Origin: Treponema_B putidum
GTDB lineage: Bacteria > Spirochaetota > Spirochaetia > Treponematales > Treponemataceae
Assembly: GCF_007830595.1 (NCBI RefSeq)
Contig: NZ_VLLD01000021.1
Reading direction: 5' to 3' (one strand)
Length of the DNA stretch: 20,541 nucleotides
A model generated the notes under the pieces. It ran no database searches, was not told the origin of the DNA, and was given only the letters and a program-made list of their open reading frames with translations. Of this stretch, positions 1 through 8,180 are shown in pieces (within the stretch, counting starts at the first letter, position 1; the number at the start of each line of letters is the position of its first letter). A program made the position numbers and the translations under genes.

Positions 1-263
1 TTTTCTATTTCGGCTCTTTTTTCTTCAGCTTTTTCAATATATAAACCCCTAAAAAGCTCCTTTTGGCCTAAAAAGTAGGCTTTGAGCGTCGAAAGAAAGA
101 GGCTTTTACCGAACCTGCGAGGACGGCTTAAAAAGTATACCTTACCTAAGGCGGCCAGCTTAAAGGCATATAGAGTTTTATCTACATATAAAAAATTTTT
201 TCTGCGTAAATCTTCAAAACTTTGTATCCCTATCGGTATTTTTCTTGATAAATCAAAATCCAT
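1..263 (-). CDS. AAA-ATPase-like / PD-(D/E)XK family protein, N-terminal part
   Basis: This is a partial minus-strand gene: the first 87 codons are present and the rest lies beyond the left edge. The start is the ATG at 263-261, six bases after a strong AGGAGG at 269-274. The product begins MDFDLSRKIPIGIQSFEDLR, followed by an FLYVDKT block and, near residue 50, RPRRFGKSLFLSTL, in which GKS is the Walker A lysine/serine. This order (IPIGIQSFE, YVDKT, RPRRFGKS) is typical of the AAA-ATPase-like family (often annotated DUF1703/PF09820), whose C-terminus carries a PD-(D/E)XK nuclease-like domain. Such genes are often multicopy in host-associated bacteria and their function is unproven. The nuclease part is not in the window. 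Confidence 0.8.
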   Translation of the reverse strand, partial: MDFDLSRKIPIGIQSFEDLRRKNFLYVDKTLYAFKLAALGKVYFLSRPRRFGKSLFLSTLKAYFLGQKELFRGLYIEKAEEKRAEIE

Positions 264-317
264 TTTAAACCTCCTAAAAAATTATATCATAAAAAAAGAG
301 GTTTATCAATGTTTAGA

Positions 318-3300
318 TTAACTCTTAAAAAGACCTGCCAACTCTTCATTGGTCAATTTTGAAATCCACGTTTCACCTGCAGAAATGCTCATACCGCTTA
401 TTTCCCGTTTTTTTTGAATCATCTCATCAATTTTTTCTTCAAAGGTACCGGAGCAAATAAGGCGGTGAACAAAGACGTTTTTTGTCTGTCCTATTCTAAA
501 GGCCCTGTCCGTAGCCTGATCTTCAACTGAGGGATTATACCAAAGGTCAAAATGGATTACCCTATTAGCTGCCGTCAAGTTAAGTCCCGTACCTCCTGCT
601 TTAAGCGAAATTAAAAAGATGCGGTAAGCGGGATCCGTTTGAAAAACATCTACAGCCTTTTTTCTTTTTGAGGCGGGCATTTGACCGTGAAGTAAAAGAG
701 GTTCGGTTCCCAATTCTTTTTGAATGATGTTTTTTAAAATGTCGAGGGTGCCTACATATTGGCTGAAAATAATTGCCTTTTCTCCCGAAGAAATTATTTC
801 GTTTAAAAGCTCGATGAGTACAGCGGCCTTGCCTGAGTATTTCATTTCGACAGGAGTTTCCTTGTCATAGGCTCTCGGATGATTGCATACCTGTTTTAAG
901 GCCGTTAAAAGTTTTAGAACATAGGCCTGCCTCTCAATCTTAGTTTCGGCTCCCATTACCTTGTGCAATTCCGTTTCTACAAGGTTTTCATAAATTGCCA
1001 ACTGCTCAGGTGTCAGATTGCAATATTGATTTGTAATTATCTTATCCGGCAAATCCGAGATAACCTTGGGATCGGTCTTTAGACGGCGGAGCAAAAAGGG
1101 TGAAGTAATTTTTTTTAGATCATCCGCTTCGGTTTCCGAATTATGAAGCTCAATCGGAATACGCCATTTTTTTCTAAACTCGTCGGCTGTGCCTAAATAG
1201 CCGGGAAGAAAAAAATCGAATATGGAACGTATATCTTCAAGATTGTTTTCGACGGGGGTTCCGGTAAGAGCAATCCTTCCCCTTGCCTGAATTGCCTTTA
1301 CTGCATGAGCCTTTTTTGTTCCGGAATTTTTTATAGCCTGAGCTTCATCTAAAATAATGCAAAAAACTTTTTTGTCCTTTAATTTTTCTATATCTTTTTG
1401 CATAGTTTGATATGTGCTTATTATTACATCTGCTTCGGTATTGAACTTACGCCCTGCCCCATGATAAACGGCGGTTTTAAGAGAAGGAGCGAATTTTGCT
1501 ATTTCGTGTTCCCAGTTTGAAAGAAGGCTTGCAGGGGCTATAACCAAAAAAGGTTCTTCTGCCTCTTTTGAATTTTTAAAGGCAAGCATTAGACTTATAA
1601 TCTGCACGGTTTTTCCCAAACCCATATCGTCGGCTAAAAGACAGCCGAATCCGCTTTTGATGTTTGCATAAAGCCAACGGTAACCCTTTTCTTGATAAGG
1701 CCTTAATTCCGCATTTAGGTTTTTAGGAACGGGAACATCTTCTTGTCTAAAAATACAGTCGATAATTTCTGAGGCAGTTTTGGAACATACTGCATTTCCC
1801 GAAAGAACCGCTTGTAAGGCTTCCTTTGTATCTGCGGGTTTTTCAAAAGCCTTTAACATCTTAGCAACTTCTTCGGGATCAAGCAAAAGGAATTGATCGT
1901 TAAATTTTACCAAACCGGATTTATTTAAAAAGAGCTTTTTAAATTCGTCTATATCAATTACAGTGTCTCCGAGCATCAATGCCCTGTCATAGGAAAGAAC
2001 ATCATCAAGGTTTAAAAAAGAAACGACGTTTCCTGCTCCCTTTACGGATTTTACGCTTATGACAGGTTTGGGAATCAAAATGTTTTTTAGGCTTTTGGGT
2101 AAAACTATGTCGATGCCGAAACGCTGTAAAAGCTTTGCCGACTTTTGTAAAAAAAGCCCCGTTTCTTCCCGCGAAAGCATCACATTTTTTTTAATTGCAA
2201 GAATCGAAAGAGCCGGTAAGTAGGCTGAAAGGGTTGCAGGAAACCGCAAAATATCGTCGGGGTTTTTACTCCTCTTTGCCGCAATATTTAATTCGGCAAA
2301 GGGTGCCTCTGCTTCAAGAGCAAAGGAGTCATCACCTGCCTCTATTTGCTTTTCTTTAGCCTTACGGACAAGGGCGGAAAGCAAAAAGAATTCGTCGTCT
2401 TTTAAGGCATCCAAAGTTAAACGGTATTCATATCCGCAATTACTGTAATTTAAAACCGAAAGCCAAGAATAGATTACCGTATCCAAATTCCGCTTGCCGG
2501 GAATACTTATATCGATTTCTTCGTTTAAAAAAAAGAGGTTATCTATTTCTTTGTCTTTAGTATAGGACTTGTCGGGGAAAAATTTTAAGGATACAGCATA
2601 TTCGGTTAAAAGGGCTGTAAGTAAAAGTTCTGCACAATAGAGCCTTCCCCATTTTTCAACCGGAACAAAAAACTCCTTTGTTAGGGAGGCTGCAAATTTA
2701 AGAATGTCGGCCTTTATTTCCGAAGATGCCGAAAGGCTTTTCCAGAAGATAAAAAGTCTTTTGTTTTCGGTAAAGACGGCTGGTATAAAGGCTGAACTTT
2801 GAATCAGTTTTCCTGCAAGGGCAAAGAGAGAAAAAAGAATTTTAACCGAAGGGCTCATCTCATTTAAGCTGCTTCTTGTTTTATAAAAACTTTGAGCTTG
2901 TAAAAGAGTTTGATTTATTTCGCTGGTTTCGCCTAGTTTTATACTTACCGTTAAAGGGCTTTTAGGTTCAAGGGGAAAGGTTCTTTTTTGTTTTCGGATA
3001 TTGTCGATGTTTATTTTTACCCTTGCAAACAAAAAAGGGTTTACCGATTTTTCCTCCTGTTTTTCGTTTTGCTTTTCTTGCCGGTAAAAATTAAGCCCGT
3101 AATTTAAAACAGCCTTGTGATAAAATTCCGTCAGCTTTATTATAAAATCGCTTGATGTAAAATTTGGTTCAGGAGGAAGAATATTTGTTATCAGCGGAAG
3201 ATAGGATTCTCCAAGGGAAAACTTTAAAGGGCTCTGTAATTCACAAGAATTATGAGCGGCCCCATTGACTGATGAGTCTGAAGATAAGTCTGCTGCTTCA

Positions 3301-3902
3301 TTTAAGGTTTCATTTTTACGAAGACTCAACGGAACGGGCTGCTCTTGGAGGAGCCCAAGTTTTTGTATTCCACCTTTCTCGAAGACTTCGGTTTCCGGTA
3401 CATTTATAGAATCAATGTCAAAGCCCGCAAGTTTAAACAAGAGGCGCGGGTCATGGTCTATTTCTTTGGCAAGTAAAAAAAGAACGGCCGCCATGTGCTT
3501 GCAAGGGTCTCCCGAATCGGGGCAGGTGCAGTCCCTTTCGATTAAATTCCAGCGGGCAGGAATGAGCCTTACCTTTTTTTTCTTTAAGGCTTCGATGAGG
3601 GCCGGGCTCATAATTCCCGCTCTAAGGCCCGCAAGTTCAATCGGATGTTTTTCTAAGATTGAGCGGATTGCGATTTCATTTGTTTTTGAAAGAGGCGGAA
3701 ACTTAAAATACACATGGTACCAAGGAGAATAGTTTCCCTTAACTTTTGCCCCCGCCGTTTGCCCGCTTATCACAAGAGAATTTACCTTACCTGTGTTTGC
3801 GTAAGTTTTCCCCCTAGATAATCTGCCTGAATCATCGTAGGCTTTTAGCATCTCCAAAAACCATGCACCCCAAGGTGTCGTCCCGTAACTTTGCCGTGCC
3901 AT
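318..3902 (-). CDS. SWIM zinc-finger SNF2-family DEAD/DEAH helicase
   Basis: A 1194-residue Swi2/Snf2 ATPase, probably a DNA translocase remodelling protein-DNA complexes. Residues 125-136 form a SWIM zinc finger (CTC...CKH). The N-terminal block before it (WGAWFLEML, RLSRGKTYANTGKV) matches the usual start of bacterial SWIM-SNF2 proteins, which supports the ATG at 3902. Helicase motifs follow in order: DDMGLGKT near residue 760 (Walker A), DEAQ near 852 (Walker B), LTGTPVENNLEDIRS (motif III), then HGQMPASKR, SLKAGGTGLNLT and DRAFRIGQ near 1135 (motifs IV-VI). Length and domain order look complete. There is no Shine-Dalgarno before the start; the putative promoter 8 bases upstream suggests a leaderless transcript. 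The physiological role in treponemes is unknown. Confidence 0.93.
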   Translation of the reverse strand: MARQSYGTTPWGAWFLEMLKAYDDSGRLSRGKTYANTGKVNSLVISGQTAGAKVKGNYSPWYHVYFKFPPLSKTNEIAIRSILEKHPIELAGLRAGIMSPALIEALKKKKVRLIPARWNLIERDCTCPDSGDPCKHMAAVLFLLAKEIDHDPRLLFKLAGFDIDSINVPETEVFEKGGIQKLGLLQEQPVPLSLRKNETLNEAADLSSDSSVNGAAHNSCELQSPLKFSLGESYLPLITNILPPEPNFTSSDFIIKLTEFYHKAVLNYGLNFYRQEKQNEKQEEKSVNPFLFARVKINIDNIRKQKRTFPLEPKSPLTVSIKLGETSEINQTLLQAQSFYKTRSSLNEMSPSVKILFSLFALAGKLIQSSAFIPAVFTENKRLFIFWKSLSASSEIKADILKFAASLTKEFFVPVEKWGRLYCAELLLTALLTEYAVSLKFFPDKSYTKDKEIDNLFFLNEEIDISIPGKRNLDTVIYSWLSVLNYSNCGYEYRLTLDALKDDEFFLLSALVRKAKEKQIEAGDDSFALEAEAPFAELNIAAKRSKNPDDILRFPATLSAYLPALSILAIKKNVMLSREETGLFLQKSAKLLQRFGIDIVLPKSLKNILIPKPVISVKSVKGAGNVVSFLNLDDVLSYDRALMLGDTVIDIDEFKKLFLNKSGLVKFNDQFLLLDPEEVAKMLKAFEKPADTKEALQAVLSGNAVCSKTASEIIDCIFRQEDVPVPKNLNAELRPYQEKGYRWLYANIKSGFGCLLADDMGLGKTVQIISLMLAFKNSKEAEEPFLVIAPASLLSNWEHEIAKFAPSLKTAVYHGAGRKFNTEADVIISTYQTMQKDIEKLKDKKVFCIILDEAQAIKNSGTKKAHAVKAIQARGRIALTGTPVENNLEDIRSIFDFFLPGYLGTADEFRKKWRIPIELHNSETEADDLKKITSPFLLRRLKTDPKVISDLPDKIITNQYCNLTPEQLAIYENLVETELHKVMGAETKIERQAYVLKLLTALKQVCNHPRAYDKETPVEMKYSGKAAVLIELLNEIISSGEKAIIFSQYVGTLDILKNIIQKELGTEPLLLHGQMPASKRKKAVDVFQTDPAYRIFLISLKAGGTGLNLTAANRVIHFDLWYNPSVEDQATDRAFRIGQTKNVFVHRLICSGTFEEKIDEMIQKKREISGMSISAGETWISKLTNEELAGLFKS

Positions 3903-3909
3903 ACTGAGG

Positions 3910-3938
3910 AGTATAGCAGAAAAAAACAGGATTTACAA
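3910..3938 (-). promoter_or_regulatory. Putative promoter of the SNF2 gene
   Basis: On the minus strand, TTGTAA (3938-3933) and TATACT (3915-3910) are separated by 17 bases, a good sigma-70 match. Transcription would start about at the ATG (3902), giving a leaderless mRNA. The -35 box lies in the loop of the hairpin at 3923-3960 and the spacer runs through one arm. Confidence 0.5.
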
Positions 3939-3960
3939 TTCGTTTTATAAATCCTGTTTT
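3923..3960 (-). terminator. Rho-independent-type hairpin (13-bp perfect stem)
   Basis: The arms AAAACAGGATTTA (3923-3935) and its exact complement (3948-3960) flank a 12-base loop. Read on the minus strand, the stem runs into seven T's (3927-side arm through 3921), the polarity of a terminator for leftward transcription. It sits 11 bases after the stop of the small ORF at 3972-4070. It lies between divergent gene starts, where a terminator is unexpected unless that small ORF or another RNA is transcribed. Confidence 0.6.
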
Positions 3961-3971
3961 AGAAAGAAGTC

Positions 3972-4070
3972 TTATTCTCCAGCTTTCGGATCCGGACCGA
4001 AATCATTATCTCCTTTTGTTCCTTCAGTTGCCATTAAAACAATCATCCATATGTTGACAAATTTTCTCAT
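3972..4070 (-). CDS. Possible 32-residue small protein
   Basis: This is a short open frame in the otherwise empty gap between the divergent SNF2 and transporter genes. It reads MRKFVNIWMIVLMATEGTKG followed by DNDFGPDPKAGE: a short hydrophobic N-terminus and an acidic, proline-containing tail. The ORF ends 11 bases before a perfect terminator-like hairpin with the correct polarity, the main argument for transcription. Against it, no Shine-Dalgarno precedes the ATG at 4070, and its start region overlaps the putative rightward promoter at 4054-4082. Internal ATGs at 4046 and 4034 are alternatives. It could be a small membrane peptide, a decayed signal-peptide protein, or non-coding RNA sequence. 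No family is recognised. Confidence 0.35.
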   Translation of the reverse strand: MRKFVNIWMIVLMATEGTKGDNDFGPDPKAGE

Positions 4071-4082
4071 TTAGTGTAAAAA
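4054..4082 (+). promoter_or_regulatory. Putative promoter of the ion transporter gene
   Basis: A consensus TTGACA at 4054-4059 is followed after 17 bases by TAAAAA (4077-4082), preceded by TG as in an extended -10. The start point would fall about 15 bases before the ATG at 4104, with AGGAGA at 4093-4098 serving as the ribosome binding site. Confidence 0.5.
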
Positions 4083-4103
4083 TTTACGTTTTAGGAGATT
4101 ACC

Positions 4104-5390
4104 ATGGTTATAGATCCTCTCATTTTAGCGGCCGTTTTATTCGGACTGACCTATGTTTTAATGATTGCCCTGACAAACCACAGACCTATAGTTGCCTGTT
4201 CATCAGCCCTAATTTTCATAATTTTAGGAATATTGCCTTATAATGAAGTCTTTTTTGCCATTGACTGGAATGTTATTTTAATGATAGCTGGAACAATGGG
4301 CTTGGTCGCCCTCTTTACCGAATCTAAAATGCCCCAACGCATTGCAGATAAGATTATAAACAATGTACCCGATGTAAAATGGATTATAGTATGCCTATCC
4401 CTCTTTGCCGGTTTTATTTCGGCCTTTATGGATAATGTTGCCACAGTTCTAATGCTGGCACCCATTGCAGTTGTCTTATCAAAAAAGCTCAACATGTCGC
4501 CGGTTAAATCCATAATTGCTATTTCGATTTCAGCCAACCTTCAAGGAGCGGCTACCTTGGTGGGCGACACAACCTCAATTCTTTTGGGAAGTCATTTGAA
4601 TATGAGCTTTTTCGACTTTTTCTGGTACTTGGGAAAACCCTCTCTTTTCTTTACTGTTGAAATCTCAGCAGTTGCAGCTACAGGGATTATCTATTTTATT
4701 TTTCGCAAAGCAAATGAAAAACCGGACAAGGTTGAACTTACCAAAGTCACCGATTACTTTCCGTCAATCTTACTTATTGTAATGGTAATACTTATGATAG
4801 GCGCCTCATTTTTACCGGAAGACAAAAAACCTCAAACAATAAACGGGCTAATTTGTACAGGCCTTATGATTGTAGGAATTCTTTACAACATCATAAGAAC
4901 AAAAAAGCTAGATATTTTAAAGGTTGTAAAAAAAGAACTCAGTTTTGAAACCCTCTTTTTACTGATGGGGCTTTTTACGGTTATTGCAGCAGTTACAAGG
5001 GCAGGAGTTATACAGGCTATAGCAGACTGGTTTTTAACCCTCGGCTCAAATGTATTTTTAATTTATACAATAATAGTTTGGGGTTCGGTTTTAATTTCGG
5101 CATTTGTAGATAATATTCCATATGTTGCTGCAATGATTCCTATCATACAAATACTTTCAGAAGGGCTTAATATAGCTTCACCTATTTTGTTTTTCGGACT
5201 TCTTTCAGGTGCAACGCTTGGCGGAAACATCACGCCCATCGGAGCTTCTGCAAATATTACCTCTCTCGGTATTTTAAGGAATGAAGGCTATCAGGTAAAA
5301 AACAGTGAATTTATGAAGATGAGCGTTCCTTACACCCTTATTGCGGTTATAATAGGTTATATTCTTATTTGGCTTTGTTATGGCGTGTAA
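4104..5390 (+). CDS. ArsB/NhaD-type ion transporter (IT superfamily permease)
   Basis: A 428-residue polytopic inner-membrane protein with about 11-12 hydrophobic segments. The two halves carry the duplicated signature of the ArsB/NhaD/SLC13-like ion transporter superfamily: AFMDNVATVLMLAPI near residue 110 and AFVDNIPYVAAMIPI near 335. A GATLGGNITPIGASANI loop near 375-390 is typical of the second re-entrant hairpin. Family members exchange Na+/H+ or export arsenite; the substrate cannot be read from the sequence, and no ars genes are nearby. AGGAGA lies 5 bases before the ATG. The gene is followed directly by the promoter of the next gene, so the two are probably separate units. Confidence 0.85.
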   Translation: MVIDPLILAAVLFGLTYVLMIALTNHRPIVACSSALIFIILGILPYNEVFFAIDWNVILMIAGTMGLVALFTESKMPQRIADKIINNVPDVKWIIVCLSLFAGFISAFMDNVATVLMLAPIAVVLSKKLNMSPVKSIIAISISANLQGAATLVGDTTSILLGSHLNMSFFDFFWYLGKPSLFFTVEISAVAATGIIYFIFRKANEKPDKVELTKVTDYFPSILLIVMVILMIGASFLPEDKKPQTINGLICTGLMIVGILYNIIRTKKLDILKVVKKELSFETLFLLMGLFTVIAAVTRAGVIQAIADWFLTLGSNVFLIYTIIVWGSVLISAFVDNIPYVAAMIPIIQILSEGLNIASPILFFGLLSGATLGGNITPIGASANITSLGILRNEGYQVKNSEFMKMSVPYTLIAVIIGYILIWLCYGV

Positions 5391-5419
5391 TTGTATCTTT
5401 AACAAAAAACCGGTATAAT
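5391..5419 (+). promoter_or_regulatory. Putative promoter of the corrinoid adenosyltransferase gene
   Basis: A perfect TATAAT at 5414-5419 is preceded by TTGTAT at 5391-5396, with a 17-base spacer. The box begins immediately after the stop codon of the transporter gene. I see no cobalamin riboswitch in the short 40-base leader. Confidence 0.55.
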
Positions 5420-5459
5420 AAAGATATAGCGAATTTGCTTAATTTTTCTGGAGGGAAAT

Positions 5460-5975
5460 ATGAAAAAAGGTTATGTTCAAGTTTATACCGGAGACGGTAA
5501 AGGAAAAACGACAGCGGCCTTTGGGCTTGCTCTTAGAGCCGTTTGTGCCGGATACAAGGTTTATATAGGCCAATTCTTAAAGGGAATGAATTACAGCGAG
5601 CTAAAAGCTCCCGAGTACCTGCCCAATCTTACAATAGAACAATATGGAGAAGCCCACTTTGTTCATAATGATCCTACGGAAAAGGATATTCAAAGAGCAA
5701 ATGAAGGCTTGGATAAGATTGAAAAGATAATTATGTCGGGCGAGTACGATGTTGTAATTATGGAAGAAGTCAATGTTGCCCTTTTATACGGCCTTTTTGA
5801 TATTGAACGCATCCTGCATATTATCAAAAACAAGCCTGAATCCGTAGAACTCGTCCTAACCGGCCGTTACGCAAATAAAAAAATAATTGAAGCGGCCGAC
5901 CTTGTAACCGAAATGAAGATGATAAAACACTATTTTAATGACGGTGTACAGGCAAGGCGGGGTATAGAATCTTAA
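5460..5975 (+). CDS. cobO: Cob(I)yrinic acid a,c-diamide / cob(I)alamin adenosyltransferase (CobA/CobO/BtuR type)
   Basis: A 171-residue cytosolic enzyme transferring the 5'-deoxyadenosyl group of ATP to reduced corrinoids, making adenosylcobalamin for B12-dependent enzymes. It starts MKKGYVQVYTGDGKGKTTAA, where GDGKGKTT (11-18) is the family's phosphate-binding P-loop. QFLKGMNYSE and a VVIMEEVNVAL segment (Walker B region) follow in family order, as does LTGRYANKKIIEAADLVTEM. The length matches the short BtuR/CobO form without long N-terminal extensions. A strong GGAGGG (5450-5455) lies before the ATG. No cobalamin biosynthesis genes surround it, so it may serve salvage. The stop is only 8 bases from the 3' end of the convergent tmRNA. 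Confidence 0.92.
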   Translation: MKKGYVQVYTGDGKGKTTAAFGLALRAVCAGYKVYIGQFLKGMNYSELKAPEYLPNLTIEQYGEAHFVHNDPTEKDIQRANEGLDKIEKIIMSGEYDVVIMEEVNVALLYGLFDIERILHIIKNKPESVELVLTGRYANKKIIEAADLVTEMKMIKHYFNDGVQARRGIES

Positions 5976-5983
5976 AAAGCTGA

Positions 5984-6331
5984 TGGAGATGGGGGGAATT
6001 GAACCCCCGTCCCGAAAAGGGAATCAGAAGCGTCTACAGGCTTATCGGTGCGAGGTAGTTGTCGGGATCCGGTAGCAGCACCGAAAGCGTCGAATCCTTA
6101 GTGTAAAAAAAGTCCCCTTTAGCGTTTACACACCGCTAAAAAGCAAGCCCCGATTGGCGTCGGAATCATGCCCCGCTCGGAGCAGTGCAAAGCAGATTCC
6201 GCGATTATGCAGCTAAGGCGTAATCGAAACTGTCGTTATTTTCGGCAGTTATAGTGTTTGCCGAATCAGGAGATCGGCACTCCGCCTGCAGCTTAAGCCT
6301 CCGTCTTTCCGGTCGAAACCGGAACATCCCC
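5984..6331 (-). ncRNA. ssrA: tmRNA
   Basis: A 348-base minus-strand tmRNA for rescue of stalled ribosomes. The 5' end GGGGATG pairs with CATCTCC near the 3' end (one G-U pair), forming the alanine-tRNA-like acceptor. The T-arm GGGGGTTCAATTCCCCC is clear. The tag reading frame, 6246 to 6205, reads AENNDSFDYALAA followed by TAA, with GCC as resume codon. CCA is not encoded (TCA follows the discriminator A). Pseudoknot-forming G/C blocks fill the part between tag and T-arm. The gene converges with cobO, leaving 8 bases, so its termination signal must lie within the cobO 3' end. Confidence 0.97.
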
Positions 6332-6342
6332 AAGCTGTGAAT

Positions 6343-6371
6343 AAATTACTATATTTATATTAAAAAGTCAA
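6343..6371 (-). promoter_or_regulatory. Putative tmRNA promoter
   Basis: On the minus strand TTGACT (6371-6366) is followed after 17 bases by TAATTT (6348-6343). The mature tmRNA 5' end is 12 bases further on; since that end is made by RNase P, a slightly earlier transcription start is expected. Confidence 0.45.
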
Positions 6372-6402
6372 GAATACAGAAAACTAAAATCGAAAAATTA
6401 TA

Positions 6403-7134
6403 CTATAAAATTTTTTTTACTCCCTTTTGTAAGAGGGAGGCAAGTAAGACGGCTATTCCCGTCCATGCAAAGATAGAGGCGGTTTCAATCTGAATCTTAG
6501 CCGTTTGAAAAGCAGAGCCTATGCCGTATTTCGGCTGACTCAAGACCTCGGCCATTATAACAACCTTTACGGCAAAGCCAGTACTTAAAATGTACCCGTT
6601 TTTTAAAAAAGGTCTTATGCAGGGAAGGTATAAACTTTTTAATCTTCTACCGAAAGGGACATTAAAATCGTAAGACATTTCTATCAGACCTTTATCTATG
6701 TTTTTTACTCCGTCTACAATATTTCTATACAGAAGAGGAAGAACAATCAAGCTTGTTACAAAGATGGGAGTCATATTCGATTTAAACCAAATTAAGGCTA
6801 AAAGCAAAACGGATATTGTAGGGCTGGATTTTAAAATATTTTCGGGAGCCGATAAAAAATCTTCAACATTTTTATTTAAACCGGAAGCTATACCTAAAAG
6901 AAAGGCAATAAAGGAATCTATAGCCAATGTTATAAAAATCCTGATAAGACTGCTTAAAATAAAAACATAAGTTTCCGGAGTTTTTATAATAACAAAAAGA
7001 GCTGATAATATTTCTTTTATAGGGGGAATAATAAGCGGAGCTTTTAAGCCTTGGGCAAATATTTCCCAAAGGATAAGGCAAAAAAAAGCCCCGCCTATTT
7101 TAAACTTATTTTGCTTTATAGTAGAAAGCATCAT
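6403..7134 (-). CDS. ABC importer permease (SsuC/TauC/ThiX type)
   Basis: A 243-residue inner-membrane permease with about six hydrophobic helices. The EAA loop that contacts the ATPase is visible as EMSYDFNVPFGRRLKSLYLP, about residues 151-170, where the usual EAA...G is modified to EMSYDFNVPFG. It belongs to the binding-protein-dependent transport inner-membrane group serving NMT1/TauA/SsuA-type substrates. The ATG at 7134 overlaps the 3' end of the substrate-binding gene by 29 bases, indicating translational coupling; a second ATG at 7131 is equally possible. No ATP-binding gene follows: the next element downstream is tmRNA. The ATPase must be encoded elsewhere or be shared. Confidence 0.85.
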   Translation of the reverse strand: MMLSTIKQNKFKIGGAFFCLILWEIFAQGLKAPLIIPPIKEILSALFVIIKTPETYVFILSSLIRIFITLAIDSFIAFLLGIASGLNKNVEDFLSAPENILKSSPTISVLLLALIWFKSNMTPIFVTSLIVLPLLYRNIVDGVKNIDKGLIEMSYDFNVPFGRRLKSLYLPCIRPFLKNGYILSTGFAVKVVIMAEVLSQPKYGIGSAFQTAKIQIETASIFAWTGIAVLLASLLQKGVKKIL

Positions 7135-8083
7135 CAGGCAAACTTCCGCCTATAAATTTAGGATCGGCTTCAGCCAAAACCTTCAAATAAGCTTCTACAG
7201 CAGGTCTTGCTTTTCCGGCCTCAACAAAAACTATGTTCAGCTTAGGAATAGCCTTGGATAAAATGGGCGGCGGAGGCAATGCAGCAATTTTGGAAGCGTA
7301 CTCGGCAGCCTTTTGAGGATTTTCCTTTACCCATTCGGAAGACTCTTTAGCCTTATCTAAAAAAGCACTTACATATTCGGGATATTTTTGTAAAAATTCG
7401 GCGTTTACAATTAAAGAAGCTTGAGGATAAGATGCTCCTTCAAAAGCTTTTTTCCATTCTTCCTGAATATCAACAACAATCTTAGTATTGGGCCTTTTTG
7501 TCATAATCATGCTGAGAGAAGGTTCTGCAGCAAGGGCATACTTCGCTTTCCCGCTTATAAAAGCAGAGGGAATATCCCCGGCAGCACTTAAATACTCAAA
7601 ACTCACATCCTTATCAGGATCAATACCGTTCTTCTTAAGCACTTCGCGGGCTGTCAAATCGGGGGTATTATTTCTTCCAAAAGAATAAATAGTTTTGCCC
7701 TTTAAGTCCGCTATCGAAGAAACAGGCTCCGAACTTATAAAATAAAGATTTCCCCAAACAATGGGAGCCAACAATTTTATATTTTTCTGTTTGGAATATA
7801 AAACCGATGCAAGATTGGTAGGCACGGCTGCAATATCGGCCTCCCCGGATAAAATCCTCGCTTGTAAAAGCTCCGGACCTGAAACAACTTCATATTCCGT
7901 TTCAGAATTATCAAACTGTGTTTTTTCATACACAAGTTTTGAAAGAGCTGCAGCAGGAGCTCCTGCGGGTAATACAACCTTAACTTTAAAGCTGTCATTT
8001 GCGGATTTTTCCTTGGTTCCGCCTGCAAATAGTAAGCTAAGACCAACAAATAAGAAAAAGAAACTCGAATATATTTTTTTCAC
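7106..8083 (-). CDS. ABC transporter substrate-binding protein (NMT1/TauA-like)
   Basis: A periplasmic binding protein of 325 residues that delivers a small solute to the permease encoded downstream. The open frame extends to a TTG at 8095, but GGAGG (8089-8093) sits 5 bases before the GTG at 8083, so I take GTG as the start. The N-terminus is a signal peptide (KKIYSSFFFLFVGLSLLFAG). The lipobox position has Gly (LLFAGG), so a secreted rather than lipidated protein is suggested; such FAGG ends are common in spirochaetal binding proteins. The ALSKLVYEKT, EADIAAVPTNLASVLY and SIADLKGKTIYSFGRNNTPD blocks fit NMT1/THI5-like or sulfonate/nitrate-type receptors. The ligand is unknown; no TPP riboswitch is seen upstream. 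Confidence 0.85.
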   Translation of the reverse strand: MKKIYSSFFFLFVGLSLLFAGGTKEKSANDSFKVKVVLPAGAPAAALSKLVYEKTQFDNSETEYEVVSGPELLQARILSGEADIAAVPTNLASVLYSKQKNIKLLAPIVWGNLYFISSEPVSSIADLKGKTIYSFGRNNTPDLTAREVLKKNGIDPDKDVSFEYLSAAGDIPSAFISGKAKYALAAEPSLSMIMTKRPNTKIVVDIQEEWKKAFEGASYPQASLIVNAEFLQKYPEYVSAFLDKAKESSEWVKENPQKAAEYASKIAALPPPPILSKAIPKLNIVFVEAGKARPAVEAYLKVLAEADPKFIGGSLPDDAFYYKAK

Positions 8084-8116
8084 ACTTTCCTCCAATACCG
8101 ATTTTCCGGCCCGATA

Positions 8117-8146
8117 AGAATACTATAAATAATCTTTTTAAGTCAA
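8117..8146 (-). promoter_or_regulatory. Putative promoter of the ABC importer operon
   Basis: On the minus strand TTGACT (8146-8141) and TATTCT (8122-8117) are 18 bases apart, about 25 bases before the ribosome binding site of the substrate-binding protein gene. Confidence 0.4.
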
Positions 8147-8180
8147 GAGATTAACTTAGCTTAACATAAATTAAACCTGC

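Noticed and set aside
82..321. 79-codon plus-strand reading frame
   Set aside because: Antisense shadow of the AAA-ATPase-like gene, whose motifs and ribosome binding site are on the minus strand.
8040..8095. Lipoprotein signal in the ABC binding protein
   Set aside because: The lipobox-like LLFAGG has Gly where Cys is required, so lipidation is not supported.
8084..8180. TPP or other riboswitch before the NMT1-like binding protein gene
   Set aside because: The leader is about 30 bases and contains no conserved thi-box sequence.
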